Positions 24,370 through 32,961 of a DNA stretch of 64,000 bases are shown piece after piece. Source of the stretch: Moorena sp. SIOASIH (GTDB lineage Bacteria; Cyanobacteriota; Cyanobacteriia; Cyanobacteriales; Coleofasciculaceae); the NCBI RefSeq assembly GCF_010671925.1, contig NZ_JAAHIH010000010.1:124001-188000 (forward strand), written 5' to 3'. Under the pieces are notes generated by a model. That model saw nothing but the letters and a program-made list of their open reading frames with translations, was not told where the DNA came from and ran no database searches. Both the position numbers and the translations under genes were made by a program. The stretch's first letter is position 1. Each line of letters starts with the position of its first letter.

Positions 24370-25842
24370 TTGACACTCCCCGGTCTAAAGACGCGGGGAT
24401 TCTTCACTCAACGATCTAGCTTGCTGAACCTGGTCGGAACCAAGAACAGTAGAGGCCAAATCTCCTGAAGCGTTTCGGGAGACCCGTTCGCGTAGCGTGG
24501 CCTACGGCCTCCGCTGCGCGAACGGATCTACGTTCGCGTAGCGTGACCTACGGTCAATCCAGGTTCCGGTGTGCCCCACCGTACCCAAGGCTCGATTAAG
24601 AATGTTAACTGCGGCGTTGTGTTCGCGTAGCGTCGGCTTCGCCGAATCGCGATTTAATTTACAACCACATTTGCAAGCATGAGTCCTAGTTGATAGTGAC
24701 TTTTTTACAACCTCACCGCATTCAGAGCAATTTTGACTTGTGTAAGCAGGATTTACTGCAACAGTTATCCTGCCAAACTTTGTCCCAAAGTGCTCTAGCC
24801 ATTTCCTGAATTGATACCAACCAGCGTCATTAATAGACTTTGCTAAACAGTGGTTTTTTAGCAGATTTTTGACTCTTAAATCTTCATAGGCGACCAGGTC
24901 GTTAGACCGGATTACGCAACGTGCCAGTCTCTTGGCATGTTCTTCACGCTGCCTACTTATTTTAAGATGCTGTCTACCTAGTCTATTAACGGCTTTCTTA
25001 CGGTTAGATGAGCCTTTTTTCTTGCGAGATACTCGACGCTGATCAAACTTTAGACGCTTTTCTCCCTTACGGTAAAATCTGGGATTGGGTTCGGTATTTC
25101 CCCTAGAATCGGTATAAAACTCTTTTAGTCCTACATCCAGTCCTACGGTGGCATCTGCTGGCTCCAACTGTTCACTTACATCAACATAAATGCAAAACTG
25201 AACATAATAACCATCAGCCCTTTTGACAATCCGAACCCGTTTGATAAGCTTTTCATCAAAGCGCCACAAGTCCCAAGTGCCTTTGAGTTTTAGTTTCCCG
25301 ATTCCTTTCTTATCGCTGAAGGTAATTGATTTCTTGTCAGAAGAAAGCTTCCATCCTGATTGCTTATACTCAACCGACCTACAGTGTTTCTGAAAACGAG
25401 GATAGCCTTTCTTCCCAGGTACTTTTTTCTTGCAGTTTTCAAAGAAGCGAGAAACTGATGACCATGCTCTTTCAGCCGCAGCTTCTCGAGCAGTAGAGTT
25501 TAGTTCATTGGCAAACGGGAAATTCTTGGCTAGTATTCTACAGTACTTGTTTAAGTCGTATTTATTCAACCCTTTATTGTCCATCCACAGACGAAGACAA
25601 CTATTTCTCACGAACTTGACTGTCCTGATTGCCTCGTCTACTGCTTGATATTGGTGGGGTTTTCCGTATGCTTTAAACTCTACTATTATCATCAGAACTC
25701 GACCTTTTATGTTATGATATTATGTTAGCACAAATAGCGCAAACTAGCAAGTGTTTAGTGATATTTTTATTAAAGGCGACTAAAGTCGCTATGCACTTTC
25801 ATCTCCGCTCTAAAGAGACAGAGTTTTCAGTGTGAGGCGTTC
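24370..25842 (-). mobile_element. Second IS1341-type tnpB element
   Basis: The right end, at low coordinates, has the stem CCCCGGTCTAAAGACGCGGGG (24378-24398) next to TGACACT, the reverse complement of the end of the first element. The left end near 25780-25830 shows GGCGACTAAAGTCGCC and a degenerate TCTCTTTAGAG hairpin, matching the paired hairpins of the first copy. No tnpA is present. The spacer between the tnpB stop and the right end holds a GCGTAGCG unit. Boundaries are approximate. Confidence 0.78.
24502..25692 (-). CDS. tnpB: TnpB (RuvC-like RNA-guided nuclease), paralogue of the 8.9-kb copy
   Basis: The 396-residue protein is colinear with the first TnpB: TVGLDVGLKEFYTDS (RuvC-I), VAYEDLRVKNL (RuvC-II), zinc-ribbon cysteines CSECGE and CKCGC, and a RuvC-III region. 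Again eight residues are inserted after residue D349: NRD, then SAKPTLRE, then HNAAVNIL. The 24-bp insert (24622-24645) reads TTCGCGTAGCG plus a CGGCTTCGCCGA cap on the plus strand. A second unit encodes DRRSRYANV (24529-24555) near the C-terminus, absent from the first copy. The first Asp of the usual DRD is N here. Activity is uncertain. Confidence 0.92.
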   Translation of the reverse strand: MIIVEFKAYGKPHQYQAVDEAIRTVKFVRNSCLRLWMDNKGLNKYDLNKYCRILAKNFPFANELNSTAREAAAERAWSSVSRFFENCKKKVPGKKGYPRFQKHCRSVEYKQSGWKLSSDKKSITFSDKKGIGKLKLKGTWDLWRFDEKLIKRVRIVKRADGYYVQFCIYVDVSEQLEPADATVGLDVGLKEFYTDSRGNTEPNPRFYRKGEKRLKFDQRRVSRKKKGSSNRKKAVNRLGRQHLKISRQREEHAKRLARCVIRSNDLVAYEDLRVKNLLKNHCLAKSINDAGWYQFRKWLEHFGTKFGRITVAVNPAYTSQNCSECGEVVKKSLSTRTHACKCGCKLNRDSAKPTLREHNAAVNILNRALGTVGHTGTWIDRRSRYANVDPFAQRRP

Positions 25843-26288
25843 TAATAAAAATTGACTGGCTAAAAATTTTGAGACCAAAAATGGATGGTGATTAGAAAAC
25901 AGGAGCTAGGAAGCAACAATTTAATACAAATGTACTATTAGCAATAAGCTAATCCGCTCGCGTAGCGTGCCTAGGCCAATCGCCATTTCAGTTTTTGATA
26001 AATCTGATTACTATATACCGTTTGGATATGAAAAACTAGCAGTATTTTTAATTAGCTAATTTGCCATAGTTTAGATATTAAATTTAGTAATTTATATTTG
26101 ATAATAGCATTTTATTTATTCAATTGTCAACTATTAAAATTCAATCCCTTCATCTGTTTTAAAGACAGGGCAAGGGATTACAGAGAGGGCAAAGTTTGCT
26201 TTAAATAAGACGAAGGGGGATTGATATGTGAGTCCGAAATAACCCCTGGCTGATAACCAGTGAAAAAAGCGATTGGCCTCTGGCCATT
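25843..26288. other. AT-rich intergenic region with a GCGTAGCG unit
   Basis: No gene is supported between the TnpB element and xisI. CGCTCGCGTAGCGTGCC at about 25956 and GATTGGCCTCTGGCCATTC at about 26268 belong to the dispersed palindrome family; the latter touches the end of the xisI gene. Confidence 0.6.
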
Positions 26289-26624
26289 CTACGCGATTGC
26301 ATAACCAGTATGGGGACGAACGTCTGGTGGGTGAAACCCTAGCACAATATCTGATTTGGGAACCCCTGCGGCGACCAGTTCTTCAGTGATGCCATCTTCG
26401 ATACCATCCCGTTGAATCCAGATTTTTCCATCAATAATCTGAACATGGGTAATGCAGCCGTGGACTCGACGTTGGCCATCCCAGCCAACAACCATTAGCA
26501 TAAAATGATTGTTTAGAGAATCGGCAATGGCATAACTTTGGATATCGCCGTGACTGTAACTAATTCGAGCGTAACGCTCTAGAATCTCTCGAATTAATCT
26601 GGAATACTCATCTAATCTATCCAT
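26289..26624 (-). CDS. xisI: XisI family protein
   Basis: This 111-residue protein matches the XisI family, first described as a controlling factor for fdxN-element excision in Anabaena. Diagnostic stretches are HFMLMVVGWDGQRRVHGCI, HVQIIDGKIWIQRDGIEDG, and AAGVPKSDIVLGFHPPDVR. It overlaps the end of xisH by 13 bp, so the pair is translationally coupled. No XisF-type recombinase lies nearby. A second xisHI pair occurs at 48261-49009. Confidence 0.92.
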   Translation of the reverse strand: MDRLDEYSRLIREILERYARISYSHGDIQSYAIADSLNNHFMLMVVGWDGQRRVHGCITHVQIIDGKIWIQRDGIEDGITEELVAAGVPKSDIVLGFHPPDVRPHTGYAIA

Positions 26625-27031
26625 TCCACGATTTCCTCCCCGTTGGCATCAAAAACTAGCAAATTTAACTGATTGCTATCAATAGCAATTCGAGCAATTT
26701 TCTCTTGAAAAAAATCTAAGTAAACTGCATTGCGAATCGCTAGATATAATGTTCGATCTCGATGGATAATGGATTCTTTTAACAAACCTCGATAAAGCAC
26801 ATATTGACCGAGGGCATTTTCTAGGTCTTGTACAGGAGAAGGACGGATAAAACTTTTGACCTCAACTGCAATACGTCGCCGATCTTTTTCTGCTGCAAAC
26901 AGTTTCTCCGAACCCATATCTACGTAAACGGTTCGCTCTCCAACAGCTAATGCTAGGGGATCGTTAGTAATCATCCATCCGTCTTTGATCAGAGCGGTTT
27001 TCACCGTTTCGTGGTAGATATCTTTTGCCAT
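26612..27031 (-). CDS. xisH: XisH family protein (PD-(D/E)xK-like fold)
   Basis: The 139-residue XisH protein begins MAKDIYHETVKTALIKDGW and contains VDMGSEKLFAAEKDRRRIAV followed by EVKSF. The spaced carboxylates and the ExK pair fit a compact PD-(D/E)xK endonuclease-like fold. It precedes xisI with an overlapping stop/start. The biochemical role of XisH is not established beyond its requirement for fdxN excision in Anabaena. Possible roles in DNA processing or a toxin-antitoxin-like pair are inference. Confidence 0.92.
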   Translation of the reverse strand: MAKDIYHETVKTALIKDGWMITNDPLALAVGERTVYVDMGSEKLFAAEKDRRRIAVEVKSFIRPSPVQDLENALGQYVLYRGLLKESIIHRDRTLYLAIRNAVYLDFFQEKIARIAIDSNQLNLLVFDANGEEIVEWID

Positions 27032-27194
27032 TAAAAGTAGCTCATTCTTGCCATGCTCAAGGCTATCTCTATGGTAGCTTGATCACGCTTTAGGTATTGG
27101 TCACAACCATAAATTTTGAATCTTGAAATAAAACGTTACACAAACCAGCAGATTTTTACTATAGCGCTTTCTATCCTAATGAGGTACACAGGAT

Positions 27195-27388
27195 TTTTAC
27201 TTCTTGCCTCTTGCCTCTTGCCTCTTGCCTCCCCCTCCTGGGAGGGGTTAGGGGTGGGTCTAGCATGCCTCTTGCCTCTTGCCTCTTGCCTCCCCCTCCT
27301 GGGAGGGGTTAGGGGTGGGTGCCTCTTGCCTCTTGCCTATTCCCTGCTCCCTGCTCCCTGTTCCCTGCTCCCTGCTCCCTACTTCCTA
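27195..27388. repeat. CTCTTGC/CTGCTCC arrays with duplicated G/C hairpins
   Basis: CTCTTGC heptamers are followed twice by CCTCCCCCTCCTGGGAGGGG and TTAGGGGTGGGT (about 27228-27262 and 27289-27320), a direct duplication of about 60 bp. CTGCTCC units complete the array. It lies between the upstream end of xisH and the end of the nuclease gene. Confidence 0.8.
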
Positions 27389-27438
27389 AAAAAATGTACC
27401 TCACCAAACTGAAAACCCCTAGACTAATCAATTGCTAG

Positions 27439-28962
27439 TTAATCCATGGGCAAGTCCCGCAGGAAGTAAAAGCGATCGCGTAGCGTGGCCATAAGCCAAT
27501 CGCTTTTACTATCCCTGTCCTTGATTCGCCCCAAGTAGCCAGTTAAGGGAGAAGAAAGCTCAATCAATATTTCGTGTAGTTCTGGCTGGGTCAAGGACTG
27601 GGGTGGATTGGAGAAGTTATAGGCTCCATAGATCATCTCTACTCCCACCGTGTGATTATCTCTATCCTCAATCAGCTTTTTCACCAGCTGGACAATATGC
27701 GATCGCAATTTCAGTTTTTCAGAAATATGATTAATATATTTCTCAACTTCCTGATCAGCTTGACCAGGTATCAAGTAATCCTTCAGTATAATTAAGTCAA
27801 CGGAATTGGGATACTGGCTTTGAAGTTTCACCAGCTTCTCAAGAGTGTCAGGATTAATAATTGCCATACCATGTACAATAGCTGCATCCATAAGTTGTTT
27901 AGTCGGCTCACCAGGGCCAATGATTAACTTAGCAGTTTCCTTAAGTAGTTCTTGATTGTTTAAACGTAACGTTCCTAAATTCAACAGTTGTACTGCCGTA
28001 TCGTTAGGAATTTTTTTCCCAGCCTTGCACTCACCCACCAAGGGATAAGGTTTTGAGCAGAATAAATCTAAGCCACCAGCACCACCTTTGTGATCATAGT
28101 CGATGGTAAATCCCAGAAACTTAAGGCTATCACGAACAATAATTTCAAAATCTGTTCCAGCTTGATAATTAGTTTTACCTTGATCCAGTTCTTTGCTGCG
28201 ATTTCCTAATGCTGCTATGGTATTTATCCAAGCTAAATCTGGATTAGATGAGGTTAACTGCTTGTTGCTACTCCAGCCTATAAATTTTTTGATCTCTTCG
28301 TCAAGGGCTTCAGCCGCTGGGTTAGTAATCGCCAGGTTAGCGATTTGACTCTGTAATTCTTCCAATTCCGGATACAGTGGCGGGAGTCGATTTTCTAGCT
28401 GGTGTCGCCGTTGGCAGAAAATGCGATCGCTTAATACTGGCCAATCGTCACTAACCCTAATATTATCACCTAAACTAACAAACTTGCCAAGGGGCTGACT
28501 AGTATCATTTCTAGCTACTTCAAGCACTTTAGGCAACTGATAGACCCGCAAGTAAGCCAGGAAAATACCCTGTTGTTTCTCAAGTCTTCCTTGTAATCCT
28601 GCTGCTGTCCATACCGTTAACGGTGATAAGTTCTCCAAGGATTCAGTTTTCTTCAGGTGTTGGCAAAGTTCACACCTAGCCCAAGCCTTAATCAAAACAG
28701 TTTCCTTATCATTCACTGCCGCTAGACTTTTTTGGGCTATTTCTCTAAAACTAGAGCGATAATACTGCTCAAGAGACAGGGGATTACTGGATATATTATT
28801 ATTTGATATATTATTTGATATATTAGACGGATATAGGACAAATTTTCGCCCTGGATTGATAAATAGCTGAGGGATAGCAGCAATCATTCGCCCTTGGATT
28901 AAGGCTTCGATATCTGGTGCCGGTAAAAGTAGGGCTATTGAAATTCTATCTTGCTGACTCAT
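27439..28962 (-). CDS. PD-(D/E)xK nuclease-domain protein of the three-gene cluster
   Basis: This 507-residue protein begins SIALLLPAPDIEALIQGRMI and contains CELC (97-100). A central restriction-endonuclease-like motif set follows: GTDFE with E273, GGAGGLDLF with D299, and VGECKAG with E311 and K313. This is the E...D...ExK order of Mrr-like PD-(D/E)xK nucleases, so it probably cuts nucleic acid. The C-terminal SDWLMATLRDRFYFLRDLP looks conserved and may contact a partner. Residues 47-60 are an Asn/Ser/Ile repeat arising from ATATT repeats. It is the last gene of a minus-strand set with the ATPase at 29270 and the winged-helix gene at 31194. A 307-bp repeat-bearing spacer precedes it. Confidence 0.75.
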   Translation of the reverse strand: MSQQDRISIALLLPAPDIEALIQGRMIAAIPQLFINPGRKFVLYPSNISNNISNNNISSNPLSLEQYYRSSFREIAQKSLAAVNDKETVLIKAWARCELCQHLKKTESLENLSPLTVWTAAGLQGRLEKQQGIFLAYLRVYQLPKVLEVARNDTSQPLGKFVSLGDNIRVSDDWPVLSDRIFCQRRHQLENRLPPLYPELEELQSQIANLAITNPAAEALDEEIKKFIGWSSNKQLTSSNPDLAWINTIAALGNRSKELDQGKTNYQAGTDFEIIVRDSLKFLGFTIDYDHKGGAGGLDLFCSKPYPLVGECKAGKKIPNDTAVQLLNLGTLRLNNQELLKETAKLIIGPGEPTKQLMDAAIVHGMAIINPDTLEKLVKLQSQYPNSVDLIILKDYLIPGQADQEVEKYINHISEKLKLRSHIVQLVKKLIEDRDNHTVGVEMIYGAYNFSNPPQSLTQPELHEILIELSSPLTGYLGRIKDRDSKSDWLMATLRDRFYFLRDLPMD

Positions 28963-29122
28963 TATATGCCTGAATAATTAGTATATATCTAGATCAGTTA
29001 CTATCAATCAATCTCATTCCTGCCTGGCATCGTCAACTTTGTAAGTCTTGTTAACTCTAGCAGTTAAAACTAAACCATCTATAATAATCTGTGTAGGAAC
29101 TGTGATAATTTTGTTTTCTTTT

Positions 29123-29225
29123 CCCTACTCCCTACTCCCTACTCCCTACTCTCTACTCCCTACTCCCTACTCCCTACTCCCTACTCCCTACTCCCTACTC
29201 CCTACTCCCTACTCCCTGTTCTCCG
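29123..29225. repeat. CTACTCC array between the ATPase and nuclease genes
   Basis: About fourteen CTACTCC units with one CTCTCTA variant occupy the spacer inside the putative operon. The rest of the 307-bp gap (28963-29269) shows no gene. Confidence 0.9.
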
Positions 29226-29269
29226 TTCCTTTTGCTATATAACTTCGTTGACTTAATCATCCTTTAACT

Positions 29270-31078
29270 TTACGCCTCTTCATCCACTGCCTCTTCAGGA
29301 ATTTCTCCCGATGGAGCACTCAAAATTTCTCGCAGTAATCGGTTATCTATAGCTAGCTTTGTGTTAGAGATAAAATCTTTAATCTGGTCTTCACTCAACT
29401 CATAGTCTTCACGACTGTCATAAACAGCGCGAATCGCAATTAAGGGCTTAACCTCCTCTGTTTTCAACGCTACCGATTTTCCTCCTTGAGCCTTAAGGTT
29501 CTTCAAATACTCTTGAGCCTTCTTGGCATTTGGACTTATCGGTTTAGAGCGGACTAAACAACCACGGGTGAGATCATATTTTTTATAATCCCTAAGATGA
29601 GATAACCCAGTCGTTACCCTGTTTCCAAAAGAGGCTTGGATCACTGCTAGTCCGATTTTGACCGTATTACCTTCTTGTTTACCAACTATCTTGACGCCGA
29701 GGTATTTATTTTTTGGTTTAACGGGAGCTTCAATTTTTTCGATTGTGACTCCTGCCACTATCTGTCCTATGAGTTGGTTGAGGCCAAACTTAATAGCGTT
29801 AGTGAGCTGAGAGTCATCGTCCATGTACTCTTCATTGTCTATATTGTCAATATTTTTGATCTCGTTATTATAAGCAGAGCTAACGGGATTTATAGTAGGT
29901 CTATGGGATGAAACTTGCTGACCATTAGGTAATCCCCAGTTAGTTTGACACCATTTAAGAACATCTCTTGCTGTTGGTCGTTGTTTCCCTAATTCTTTCA
30001 GTGTTTCTTCGCTAAAGGGATAAACCGGCTGGGGAGGAGTTAGTTTATTGTCAGCATAAAACCCTTTTAACCGTAGGTAAACTAGAGCAATTATCTGATC
30101 AGAATTTAGAGGCTTTAATTCAACTTCTCGCTCCCCAATTCTGTCAACAACTGCATCATTTAACTCTAATGCTCTAATTTGATGTGTCCAAGTTTCAGGA
30201 AACATAGCCGTCAGCAGCACCCCCCGTTTAAGGCTATTGTATAAATCTGTTGCTAAGCTGGCAATAACTTGTGCTCTGCTAAACCCTGCATCATCACATT
30301 CTGTACCATCTAATTGATCAAAACATACTACCAAGGGATTGTAATCACTAATTAGGTCTAAAATCTGACAAGTTATATCGAAATGATCTTTGTCATCTTC
30401 CGAATCGTTAGGTAACTCCATTTCGTCAGCTTTTTTCTGGGCTAAACTTTTCCCAGAAAGCCAGTTAATAGCATAAATAGCATGCTGGTTTGATAATGTC
30501 CAGAAAATACCTTTGATCAGATAGGGATTGTCGATGTCGGTCTTGATTTCAAGAACTTTATCAGTCAGTTGTTCAATTAGCCTGGGATTCTTAGCCAAGG
30601 CATTGGGAAATACATTGACTAACTGCTCAGATGTGTAATTTTTTTGCATCGCCTCATTGGCTAAAGCAGTTCCTAACTCTTGCCACTGAGTCACCCCCTG
30701 GCTACCCACCTCCTTAAGACTTAATGCCAGGGTTTTCAAAAATTCTGGCTTGATCCGATTAAGGTCATTGTAATCGGTCATGTAGACAAACCAAGCACTG
30801 CCATCAGCTTGAAGTTGATGGCGAACCCTACTGAGCAAATGAGTTTTGCCTAACCCTTTGTTAGCCTTGATGGTAATGCCAATCACCTGACGCTGCCCGC
30901 TACGAACTTCTTCAATTGCCTTAAAAACAGCATCGTAAGCATGAGCATTGATAGAAGTAACGTGAGGTAATTCTTTTTTCCATACATTTTGCTTCTTGAC
31001 AACTGGCTCTTTGTTAAAAGGGTTTTGATTTTTTATGGCATTGTGGAGTTGTTCAAGGGGAGATGAACTATTAGTCAT
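29270..31078 (-). CDS. P-loop ATPase of the three-gene cluster
   Basis: The 602-residue protein has an AAA/STAND-like ATPase core. The P-loop is ANKGLGKTHL (72-81), Walker B is PLVVCFDQLD (248-257), and a lid follows near 370 (GKQRPTARDVLKWCQ). The C-terminal 170 residues are a separate alpha/beta region (NKYLGVKIVGKQEGNTVKIG; LTRGCLVRSKPISPNAKKA) that resembles the tail of restriction-endonuclease-like domains without an evident full catalytic set. It probably couples ATP hydrolysis to DNA or protein remodelling for the downstream nuclease; this is inference. A 32-bp tandem duplication of its own start region lies just upstream and makes a leader frame that ends in an ATGA overlap with this start codon. 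Confidence 0.8.
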   Translation of the reverse strand: MTNSSSPLEQLHNAIKNQNPFNKEPVVKKQNVWKKELPHVTSINAHAYDAVFKAIEEVRSGQRQVIGITIKANKGLGKTHLLSRVRHQLQADGSAWFVYMTDYNDLNRIKPEFLKTLALSLKEVGSQGVTQWQELGTALANEAMQKNYTSEQLVNVFPNALAKNPRLIEQLTDKVLEIKTDIDNPYLIKGIFWTLSNQHAIYAINWLSGKSLAQKKADEMELPNDSEDDKDHFDITCQILDLISDYNPLVVCFDQLDGTECDDAGFSRAQVIASLATDLYNSLKRGVLLTAMFPETWTHQIRALELNDAVVDRIGEREVELKPLNSDQIIALVYLRLKGFYADNKLTPPQPVYPFSEETLKELGKQRPTARDVLKWCQTNWGLPNGQQVSSHRPTINPVSSAYNNEIKNIDNIDNEEYMDDDSQLTNAIKFGLNQLIGQIVAGVTIEKIEAPVKPKNKYLGVKIVGKQEGNTVKIGLAVIQASFGNRVTTGLSHLRDYKKYDLTRGCLVRSKPISPNAKKAQEYLKNLKAQGGKSVALKTEEVKPLIAIRAVYDSREDYELSEDQIKDFISNTKLAIDNRLLREILSAPSGEIPEEAVDEEA

Positions 31079-31127
31079 GGTTGTTCAAGGGGAGATGAAC
31101 TGTTAGTCATGATCAACTGTTAGTCAT
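31075..31127 (-). promoter_or_regulatory. Tandem start-codon duplications forming upstream mini-ORFs
   Basis: On the minus strand ATGACTAACAGT begins at 31127 and again at 31110; the authentic start at 31078 reads ATGACTAATAGT. The 31110 copy encodes MTNSSSPLEQP, a copy of the ATPase N-terminus, and stops at a TGA overlapping the authentic ATG (ATGA). The 31127 copy encodes only MTNS. Such overlaps often couple translation; whether ribosomes use these starts is unknown. Confidence 0.7.
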
Positions 31128-31193
31128 TTTGGTGTGAGGAAACGCTACAAACAGTCAACAGAGATTTATTACAATAACCAGGCCAGCCTAGGA

Positions 31194-31949
31194 TTATAGC
31201 CGCTTAGCATAGCAGCGTAATCCACTCACTTCTGTTGTGATAGAATCTTCGATTTGGGATGGATCGCTATCCGGTAAGCTACCGCCTTGGAGTTGTAAAA
31301 TATCCTTAGCCTGCATCTCTAACAACCACTCATTAAACTGGGAACGACTGACACTATCCCCAATTTCCCGTCTAATCCGATAAATCGGTACAAGGTCATC
31401 AAGGTTATAGTCCTGATTTAGCTTGTCGTAGACCTCCAAGACCACCGACTCAAAGGTTTCATAAGAAGCGATCGCATTTTCCCCAGTTTTCCCAGCATCA
31501 GCGCCTGCGTCAACGACCTTAGCCACTGAGCTTCTCTCTCTAATCCAATTTAGAACAGCCTTGACATCCTTGGCTCTGACCAGACTACCATCAAACTCAA
31601 AATCAGCGCTTTTGATGCCAGCGTCTAGCACTTCCAAGCCTTGCTCTGTCAAAAACACATACTCGATTCGGGCTTTTTTTGTTTTCTTGATCGTCCCGTC
31701 TGTTTCCAATTTTTTAAAGATGTCAGTATAATCACCAGACCTCTCATTATTCAGTTTCACTGTATCACTTAAGTCTTTTCTTTTCACCTCCTGCTTTGAG
31801 CCCCCTAGATCCCACAAGTGTAGCAGCAGACGAGTTGTAGCTTGGGCTGGGGTTCCTCGTAACCCTTTCTTATTTTCTTTCTTATTTTCTGGTTCAGGGT
31901 TTGTGGACATTTCCGTTTGTTCTGTTTGTTCTACTGTTGACATTTCCAT
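31194..31949 (-). CDS. Winged-helix protein of the three-gene cluster
   Basis: The protein opens with a Glu/Asn/Lys-rich linker (NPEPENKKENKKG), then a winged-helix domain: ATTRLLLHLWDLGGSKQEVK, SGDYTDIFKKLETDGTI and YVFLTEQGLEVLDAG. A second conserved domain ends it: LNQDYNLDDLVPIYRIRREI, SRSQFNEWLLEMQAKDILQL and a terminal GLRCYAKRL. The fold suggests DNA binding or a scaffold for the ATPase. The frame extends to a TTG at 32030, but the ATG at 31949 (MEMSTVEQ) is the likelier start. The ATPase gene follows after 115 bp on the same strand. Function is unknown to me; a specificity or regulatory role is inference. Confidence 0.75.
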   Translation of the reverse strand: MEMSTVEQTEQTEMSTNPEPENKKENKKGLRGTPAQATTRLLLHLWDLGGSKQEVKRKDLSDTVKLNNERSGDYTDIFKKLETDGTIKKTKKARIEYVFLTEQGLEVLDAGIKSADFEFDGSLVRAKDVKAVLNWIRERSSVAKVVDAGADAGKTGENAIASYETFESVVLEVYDKLNQDYNLDDLVPIYRIRREIGDSVSRSQFNEWLLEMQAKDILQLQGGSLPDSDPSQIEDSITTEVSGLRCYAKRL

Positions 31950-32439
31950 TTGTTCTAGGTATTTTGTTCCAGTATTTACGTAGATCAGATTATGGCTTGT
32001 CACCTCTCTATCCAGTGATAGCCTAACCAATAGTATGATGCCAATTCGGCACGATTGAGTCAGAAGCCATAAATTTTTATGGCTAGCCTAGCCTCAGGCC
32101 AGCCAAATTAAGCGTCTGCCTTTGTATAGCCCTAAAATTGCATTTTGAGGGCTATGAGTCATAGCTAAGTCAATCACAATTCCCCATGGGATTGCCCCTT
32201 GGGGTACTGCGAAAAGCGAAATCGTACTCACTTGCCTCTAGGATCAGAATTTCCAAACTATCCAGTCTTTCCCCCCAGAAAGCGATCGCATTTACTGGGA
32301 AAATCTCCAATTCTGCTAGCTTGAGTAGAGCAAGGTAGTCGAGTCTCGATATTATATCACTTCTGTTCAGTCCTAGGTTACTTTCAACTATTATTTCTGT
32401 GCCCCCTCTGGTTCCTCTGCTCCCTCTGTGCTGATCGGA
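31950..32439. other. Intergenic region upstream of the three-gene cluster
   Basis: No gene is seen in about 490 bp. It holds an imperfect hairpin at 32126-32155 (ATAGCCCTAAAAT against ATTTTGAGGGCTAT), a HIP1 octamer at 32282, and a CAGGCCAGCC/GGCTAGCC inverted pair near 32080-32103. The promoter for the cluster should lie here. Confidence 0.55.
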
Positions 32440-32961
32440 TCACACTTCTCTAATTAAATAGGTTTGAGCCAAATCAGCTGGACTCATGGACTCATACGGT
32501 TCAAAAGGCTGATGAATCCAAGGATTATCTGGCAAATAATCCACATAGTAATCAGGAGCAATCCCAGAACAGGCTTTATACCAGATTACAGCAGTACGAA
32601 TCTCCTCAATTTCTGTACCATAATGACTATAAAGCCATTTAATCCCCTCTCGTAGACTAATACCAGAATCCACTAAATCATCCACCAACAGGATCCGAGT
32701 ACCTAATTTTGCCGTCGTCATCGCCAGGTGGCTCGAAAACGTAATCGGTTCTCGGATCCGATTGTCTGGTCCGGTATAGGAAGCAGCAGACAGAATCCCT
32801 AAGGGCTGATTGTAAATGCGGCAGAGGAGATCACCAACCCGTAATCCTCCCTTAGCAATACAGACAATTTGGTTGAAATCCCAATCGGCTTGATAGACTT
32901 TGACAGCTAGCCGTTCGATTTTTTCATAGTACTCTGACCAGGAGACGTAAAGTTCTGACAT
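32440..32961 (-). CDS. Phosphoribosyltransferase (purine-type)
   Basis: This 173-residue type I phosphoribosyltransferase has the PRPP-binding motif ILLVDDLVDSGIS near residue 92, an early VCIAKGGLRVGDLLCR loop and the C-terminal hood NPWIHQPFEPYE. It most resembles xanthine/hypoxanthine-type enzymes, which add ribose-5-phosphate from PRPP to a purine base for salvage. The exact base cannot be decided. It appears to be a single-gene unit, divergent from the transporter gene at 33181. A purine-uptake link to that transporter is not supported, since the transporter looks sugar-type. Confidence 0.88.
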   Translation of the reverse strand: MSELYVSWSEYYEKIERLAVKVYQADWDFNQIVCIAKGGLRVGDLLCRIYNQPLGILSAASYTGPDNRIREPITFSSHLAMTTAKLGTRILLVDDLVDSGISLREGIKWLYSHYGTEIEEIRTAVIWYKACSGIAPDYYVDYLPDNPWIHQPFEPYESMSPADLAQTYLIREV

